Below are positions 60,419-64,000 of a stretch of DNA of 64,000 nt, piece after piece. Numbering within the stretch: position 1 is the stretch's first letter; the number at the start of each line of letters is the position of its first letter. Source of the stretch: Labrys sp. WJW (lineage in GTDB: Bacteria; Pseudomonadota; Alphaproteobacteria; Rhizobiales; Labraceae). The notes beneath the pieces are model-generated. The model did not search any database. It saw nothing but the letters and a program-made list of their open reading frames with translations, and had not been told where the DNA came from. A program made the translations under genes and the position numbers. The stretch spans positions 124,001 to 188,000 of the forward strand of contig NZ_LYXZ01000039.1 in NCBI RefSeq assembly GCF_001676615.1, written 5' to 3'.

Positions 60419-61165
60419 TCACCCCAGGCAGGCGATGATGGTCTCGATCACCCTCTTGGTCTCCTCCGGATCCCTGACGCGGATCGAGTCGACGCCGGCC
60501 TCCTTGGCCGCATAGTCGTTGCCGCCCGGGAACAGTGCATCACCCGCGAAGATCATCTCCTCGATGGCGATGCCAAGCCGGTCGCGCAGCTTGGCGATGC
60601 CATAGGCCTTGTCGATGCCCTGCCGGGTCACGTCGATCGAGGTGGCGCCGCCCATGCGCACCGAGAAGTCCGGGATCGACTTGTCGAGATAGGTTTTCAG
60701 GATGGTGCGCTTCTTGAAATCGGGATCCCAGCTGTGCTTGGCCTCGAGCGGTGCTTCCTGGCCGAGCGCGGACATGGTGATCTGGCTGCCGCGATCCTCG
60801 ATACGCTCGCCCCAGATCCGCTCCGGCTTGAAGCCCGCCTGCTCGAAAGCCGCCTCTAGCGCAGCGATGATGCGTTGCTTGTCGTCCGCCGACAGGTCCT
60901 CGCGGTAGACCGGAACCCAGCTACCCCCCTCGTAATGGAAGAACTTCGTGCCGCAGGTCGGCAGCAGATGCAGCCGGTCGAAGCGGTCGCCGGCGGGCAG
61001 ATTGGCGAGGAACTGCTTTTCGAATTGCGGCCAGTCGCCACCGGAGATCACGGCGACCTGGGCAACGGTGAGAAGCTGGCCCAGCAGGGCGGCCATCTCG
61101 GCATCGATGGCCGATTTGCTCTTGGCAAGCGTGCCGTCGAGATCGAAAATGACGAGTTTCTTCAT
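60419..61165 (-). CDS. HAD superfamily phosphatase (phosphomannomutase-like, type IIB)
   Basis: 248 residues. MKKLVIFDLDGTLAKSKSAI has the nucleophile D8 and D10, VISGGDWPQFEKQF motif II, and IEEMIFAGDALFPGGNDYAAKEAG the metal-binding acidic motif. VRMGGATSIDVTRQGIDKAYGI is a typical C2B-cap element of the phosphomannomutase/sucrose-phosphatase branch. It dephosphorylates or rearranges sugar phosphates. It lies 230 bp downstream of the sugar ABC ATPase on the same strand, with a repeat in between. Confidence 0.85.
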   Translation of the reverse strand: MKKLVIFDLDGTLAKSKSAIDAEMAALLGQLLTVAQVAVISGGDWPQFEKQFLANLPAGDRFDRLHLLPTCGTKFFHYEGGSWVPVYREDLSADDKQRIIAALEAAFEQAGFKPERIWGERIEDRGSQITMSALGQEAPLEAKHSWDPDFKKRTILKTYLDKSIPDFSVRMGGATSIDVTRQGIDKAYGIAKLRDRLGIAIEEMIFAGDALFPGGNDYAAKEAGVDSIRVRDPEETKRVIETIIACLG

Positions 61166-61291
61166 GACGAGCTTCAATGTCCCTGGGGAAGGAAAGAGTC
61201 CGGCCGTTATAGACGAGTTGGCCGGATGCGCCATTCTACGATTGTACAGCCGGGCTCACCCTTTCGGGGCAGACGCCACAATGCATCCTTC

Positions 61292-61377
61292 CCTGGGACC
61301 GCCAGCATCCTGCTGGCTCTTCCCTCAGACGAACGGCCGCTGCACCAAAGAGCCAGCAGGATGCTGGTGGTCCCAGG
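61292..61377. repeat. 30-bp inverted repeat, CCTGGGAC family, copy 2
   Basis: Arms 61292-61321 and 61348-61377, nearly complementary (about one mismatch), match copy 1 at 55063-55145 in the arms but not in the loop. It follows the ABC ATPase stop on the minus strand and is a likely terminator. Confidence 0.8.
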
Positions 61378-61395
61378 AAGAGGGTCGGTCGGTCT

Positions 61396-62154
61396 TCAAT
61401 GATCCATGCCGGTGATCACCCGCTCCACCGCCTCCACGCTGGTCTGCTTGGGGTCGATGTCGTCGGCGACGACCCGGCCGCGGCGCATGACGACGATGCG
61501 GTCGACCACCTGGAAGACATGGTGGATGTTGTGGGCGATGAAGATGCAGGAATGGCCGGAACTGCGGGCATTACGCACGAAATTCAGGACGCCTTGAGTC
61601 TCCGCCACGCCCAGATTGTTGGTGGGCTCGTCGAGAATGATGAGATCGCTGTCGAAATGCATGGCGCGGGCGATGGCCACCGCCTGGCGTTCGCCGCCGG
61701 AAAGCGAGCCGATCGGTGTGGTCGGCGCGATGTTCTTGGAGATGCCGACCCTTTTCAAGAGCGTGGTCGCCACCTCGTTCATCTTGGCCTGGTCGAGGCG
61801 GTTGAGGAAGCGCGGTCCCTTGATCGGCTCGCGTCCGAGGAAGAGGTTGCGGGCGATCGAGAGCTGCGGGACCAGGGCTGAATCCTGGTAGATCGTCTCG
61901 ATGCCCTCAGCGATCGCGTCGGTGGTCGAGCGCATCGCCACCTTCTTGCCGCGGACGAAGATGTCGCCGGAGGTGGCGGAGACGGCACCCGAAAGGATCT
62001 TGATCAGGGTCGACTTCCCCGCCCCGTTGTCGCCGAGCAACCCGACGATCTCGCGCCTGTTCACCGTGAGCGTGACGCCCTCGATGGCGCGGATGCGGCC
62101 ATAGGACTTGGCGATGTTCTGCATGCGGATGAGTTCTTCTTGGGTCTCAGCCAT
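61396..62154 (-). CDS. Sugar ABC importer ATP-binding protein (half-length RbsA type)
   Basis: 252 residues. GDNGAGKSTL (Walker A, about 41-50), IYQDSALVPQLSIARNLFLG, signature LSGGERQAVAIARAM, Walker B LIILDEPTNNLGV and H-loop FIAHNIHHVF. It corresponds to one half of RbsA; the single-domain form works as a dimer in carbohydrate uptake type 2 transporters. Operon with the permease (3-bp gap) and upstream binding protein. Confidence 0.93.
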   Translation of the reverse strand: MAETQEELIRMQNIAKSYGRIRAIEGVTLTVNRREIVGLLGDNGAGKSTLIKILSGAVSATSGDIFVRGKKVAMRSTTDAIAEGIETIYQDSALVPQLSIARNLFLGREPIKGPRFLNRLDQAKMNEVATTLLKRVGISKNIAPTTPIGSLSGGERQAVAIARAMHFDSDLIILDEPTNNLGVAETQGVLNFVRNARSSGHSCIFIAHNIHHVFQVVDRIVVMRRGRVVADDIDPKQTSVEAVERVITGMDH

Positions 62155-62157
62155 CGC

Positions 62158-63144
62158 TCACCTCCCTTCCTGGTGCCGGCGGTCGAGCCATGAATGCAGT
62201 GCCATCATCCCCAGGATGATCGCGCCGATGAAGATGTTGTAGGCCAGGCCCGGCACGCCGATCAGCACGATGCCGTTGCGCATCACGCGCAGGATGAAGA
62301 TGCCGAGCACCGTGCCGATGATGGTGCCGCGGCCGCCGGTGAGCGCGGTGCCGCCGATCACCACCATGGCGATCACCTCCAGTTCATAGCCCGTGCCGGA
62401 ATTGGGATTGGCCGAGGAGGTGCGGATCGAGGAGATGATACCGGCGAGCGTCGAGAGCACCGAGCACAGGATGAACAGCCAGACCTTGGTGGCATCGACA
62501 TTGACGCCGCGCGCCCGCGCCGCATTGGGATTGCCGCCCGCCGCCTGGATCCAGTTGCCGGCCTTGGTCTTGGTCAGCACATAGCCGAGCACGATCGCGG
62601 CGATGGCGAACCAGAGCAGGGACATGTAGACGCGGAAGCCGCCGATATAGAAGGTGCCGACCAGGATGTCGGCGAGCGGCTGGTCGCCCGCGTTCCAGGT
62701 GCGCTGAGGAAAGCCGTTGGTGACGAAGAGGGCCGTGCCGCGCACCACCAGCAGCATGCCGAGCGTGACCAGGAAGGACGGGATCTTCAGCCTGGTGACG
62801 AAGAGGCCGTTCACCCAGCCGATCAGCGCCGCGACGACGAGGGCGATCAGGAAGGCTACCCAGAGAGGGGTGGCGCCGGAATTGAACAGCGTCCACATCA
62901 GCACCGGCGAGAAGCCGAAGAGCGAGCCGACCGAAAGGTCGAACTCGCCCGAGGTCATCAAGAGCGTCATCGCCAGGGCGATCAGGCCGAGCTCGACGGT
63001 GAAGGCCAGGATGTTGCTGAGATTGTCCGCGGAGAGGAAATCGGGATTGATGCCGCCGAAGATGGCGAGTTCGACGACCAGGAGCACGAAAGGGCCGAAT
63101 TCGGGCCGTGCGATCGCGCGCTGGAGCAGGGAGTGTTGTTCCAC
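62158..63144 (-). CDS. Sugar ABC importer permease (RbsC type)
   Basis: About 328 residues with about eight to ten hydrophobic helices: FGPFVLLVVELAIFGGINPDF, LLMTSGEFDLSVGSLFGFSPVL, FLVTLGMLLVVRGTALFVTNGFPQ, GGTALTGGRGTIIGTVLGIFIL. The GTG at 63144 with AAGGA upstream fits the family; the TTG at 63231 would add a segment that runs towards an intergenic repeat. It imports a pentose or related sugar; ribose or xylose is likely only by family. Confidence 0.9.
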   Translation of the reverse strand: MEQHSLLQRAIARPEFGPFVLLVVELAIFGGINPDFLSADNLSNILAFTVELGLIALAMTLLMTSGEFDLSVGSLFGFSPVLMWTLFNSGATPLWVAFLIALVVAALIGWVNGLFVTRLKIPSFLVTLGMLLVVRGTALFVTNGFPQRTWNAGDQPLADILVGTFYIGGFRVYMSLLWFAIAAIVLGYVLTKTKAGNWIQAAGGNPNAARARGVNVDATKVWLFILCSVLSTLAGIISSIRTSSANPNSGTGYELEVIAMVVIGGTALTGGRGTIIGTVLGIFILRVMRNGIVLIGVPGLAYNIFIGAIILGMMALHSWLDRRHQEGR

Positions 63145-63231
63145 GAGAATTCCTTGGCCGGTGGTGGAGGCAGGTGCGGAAGGGGCGCTTTGAGGGAGGT
63201 GCTCAGCCCAATGATTTCGGACTTCGCTCAA

Positions 63232-63328
63232 CCTTTGTCATTGCCAGGCTTGACCCGGCAATCCAGTCTTGGCGGCGGATGGCGAACCGCTCCCTGGATG
63301 CCCGGGTCAAGCCCGGGCATGACAAAGG
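63232..63328. repeat. Inverted repeat of the CTGGATGCCCGGGTCAAGCC type
   Basis: Arms 63232-63266 and 63294-63328. The right arm reads CTGGATGCCCGGGTCAAGCC and onward, a dispersed alphaproteobacterial intergenic repeat. It lies between the sugar-binding protein stop and the permease, in an operon position like that of 36697-36830. Confidence 0.75.
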
Positions 63329-63403
63329 TCCGTGCCTCCTACGATATCAAAAGAGGCCGCCGCGCTGGACAGACATTTCCGGCCGCCAGCGCCTGTGAGT
63401 GCC

Positions 63404-64000
63404 CTATTTCTTGCCGCTCAGGATATCGTCATACATCTGGGCGTTATCCTTCTCGTAGAGCGCGCCGGTGATGACGTTGAAGCCGGGGCGGATGCCGCTG
63501 GAAGCCATGGCCGCCATCGACAGCGCGATATAGCTGGTCGCCTGCGGATCCTGCCATTGCCCGGCATTGACGTAGCCGTTCAGCACTTCCTGGGTGGTGT
63601 CGAGCGAATTGCCCCAGCCGATGACCGGGATTTCGCCGGGCTTGACGCCGACCTGGTCGAACACCCGCTTGATAGAGCCGGTGACGAGGTCGCCCAGGCC
63701 GATGATCGCCTTGATCTTCTTGCGGTTGGTGGTGAGGTAGTCGGTCATGCGCGAGATGACCTCGGCCTGGTCGAGCGTCGCCTCGGTGACTTCCCAGGTG
63801 ATGCCGAGCGGCTTGAACACGCTGGAAATGCCCTGCTCCTCCTGCACGCCATAGGTGGCGCCGGGAATTTCCACCGGCATCCAGACGAAGTCGCCTGATT
63901 TCACCAGCTTCTTGTCGACCAGATATTGGGCCCAGGCCGCACCGAACTTGACGTTGTCACCGCCGACATAGGCACCGAATTTGGCCTGCGGGTCGGGCGT
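63404..64000 (-). CDS. Sugar ABC importer substrate-binding protein, partial
   Basis: The frame is open to the right window edge; about 198 residues are visible. It reads TPDPQAKFGAYVGGDNVKFGAAWA, then MPVEIPGATYGVQEEQGISSV, RMTDYLTTNRKKIKAIIGLGDLVTGSIKRVFDQVGVKPGEIPVIGWGN and ending DDILSGKK. This is a ribose/periplasmic-binding-protein-like type 1 fold; the N-terminal lobe and signal peptide are beyond the edge. It supplies the importer encoded by the two genes downstream. Confidence 0.88.
   Translation of the reverse strand, partial: TPDPQAKFGAYVGGDNVKFGAAWAQYLVDKKLVKSGDFVWMPVEIPGATYGVQEEQGISSVFKPLGITWEVTEATLDQAEVISRMTDYLTTNRKKIKAIIGLGDLVTGSIKRVFDQVGVKPGEIPVIGWGNSLDTTQEVLNGYVNAGQWQDPQATSYIALSMAAMASSGIRPGFNVITGALYEKDNAQMYDDILSGKK

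Noticed and set aside
63145..63231. N-terminal extension of the sugar permease
   Set aside because: It starts at a TTG at the edge of an intergenic repeat and has no membrane segment. The GTG at 63144 has AAGGA upstream and gives family length.
1..64000. CRISPR arrays, tRNA or rRNA genes, complete insertion sequences, prophage genes
   Set aside because: Read for direct repeats with regular spacers, cloverleaf ends, transposase and phage motifs; none were seen. Small RNAs without strong structure could be missed by eye.

Overview
This window looks like chromosomal DNA of an alphaproteobacterium, most likely of the order Hyphomicrobiales (Rhizobiales). Coding sequence is GC-rich, probably around 65 percent by eye. 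The evidence is the gene content and order: tsaD-gpsA and hemC-hemD-mitofilin-HemY as in that order, rpsT next to dnaA, mutM divergent from ubiE, a FeuP/FeuQ-like two-component system, and a cluster of GANTC (CcrM) sites upstream of dnaA. I cannot name the genus with confidence. No tRNA, rRNA, CRISPR array, prophage or complete insertion sequence is visible. The space between genes is rich in short palindromic repeats.

Layout. 1-2469 (minus): partial RidA, gpsA, tsaD. 2670-9014: accessory genes (HD-domain hydrolase with a divergent GlxA-type AraC regulator, DEDDh exonuclease, galE, a beta-lactamase-fold hydrolase, an exported alpha/beta hydrolase). 9471-9707: a small unknown protein. 9874-16356: hemC, hemD, an M20 amidohydrolase on the other strand, the mitofilin-like protein and the HemY-domain protein. 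16472-19391: two small exported proteins and a CPA1 sodium/proton antiporter. 19549-21822: xylB and an exported unknown protein. 21934-25176 (minus): dnaA, rhodanese, a non-coding cell-cycle regulatory region, rpsT. 25334-33384: a TauE-type permease, a large Pls/PosA-like single-module peptide synthetase, and the divergent PepSY / response regulator / sensor kinase operon. 33402-39102: a GNAT acetyltransferase, then an ABC importer operon ending in a 2H phosphoesterase and preceded by two identical palindromes. 39158-42831: mutM, ubiE, a KefB-type antiporter. 43030-49476: SDR, TetR with twin operators, small protein, RND pump, adaptor. 49687-55059: a lower-GC lipoprotein, a small exported protein, SulP transporter, XRE regulator, hydantoinase. 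55359-58717: GAF-Fis regulator, aldehyde dehydrogenase, DUF779. 58880-64000: SDR, PH-like protein, HAD phosphatase, and a ribose-type sugar ABC importer whose binding protein runs off the right edge.

Functional units. Heme synthesis (hemC/hemD, HemY-domain protein), DNA replication and repair (dnaA, mutM), ubiquinone synthesis (ubiE) and translation (rpsT, tsaD) make up the core. The rest is mainly transport and envelope stress: two ABC importers, three ion antiporters or anion permeases, an RND pump, and a membrane-bound amino-acid polymerase candidate facing an envelope-sensing two-component system.

The most interesting items are: the Pls/PosA-like synthetase at 26595-30656; the GANTC/DnaA/CtrA-type region at about 24010-24560; the ABC operon with a translationally coupled cyclic-phosphodiesterase-type enzyme and twin operators; the GAF-Fis regulator without an AAA+ domain beside a dyad upstream of the aldehyde dehydrogenase gene; and several palindromic repeat families placed at gene ends, two copies of one of which supply stop codons. 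All functions are inferred from reading the sequence; no database search was run.
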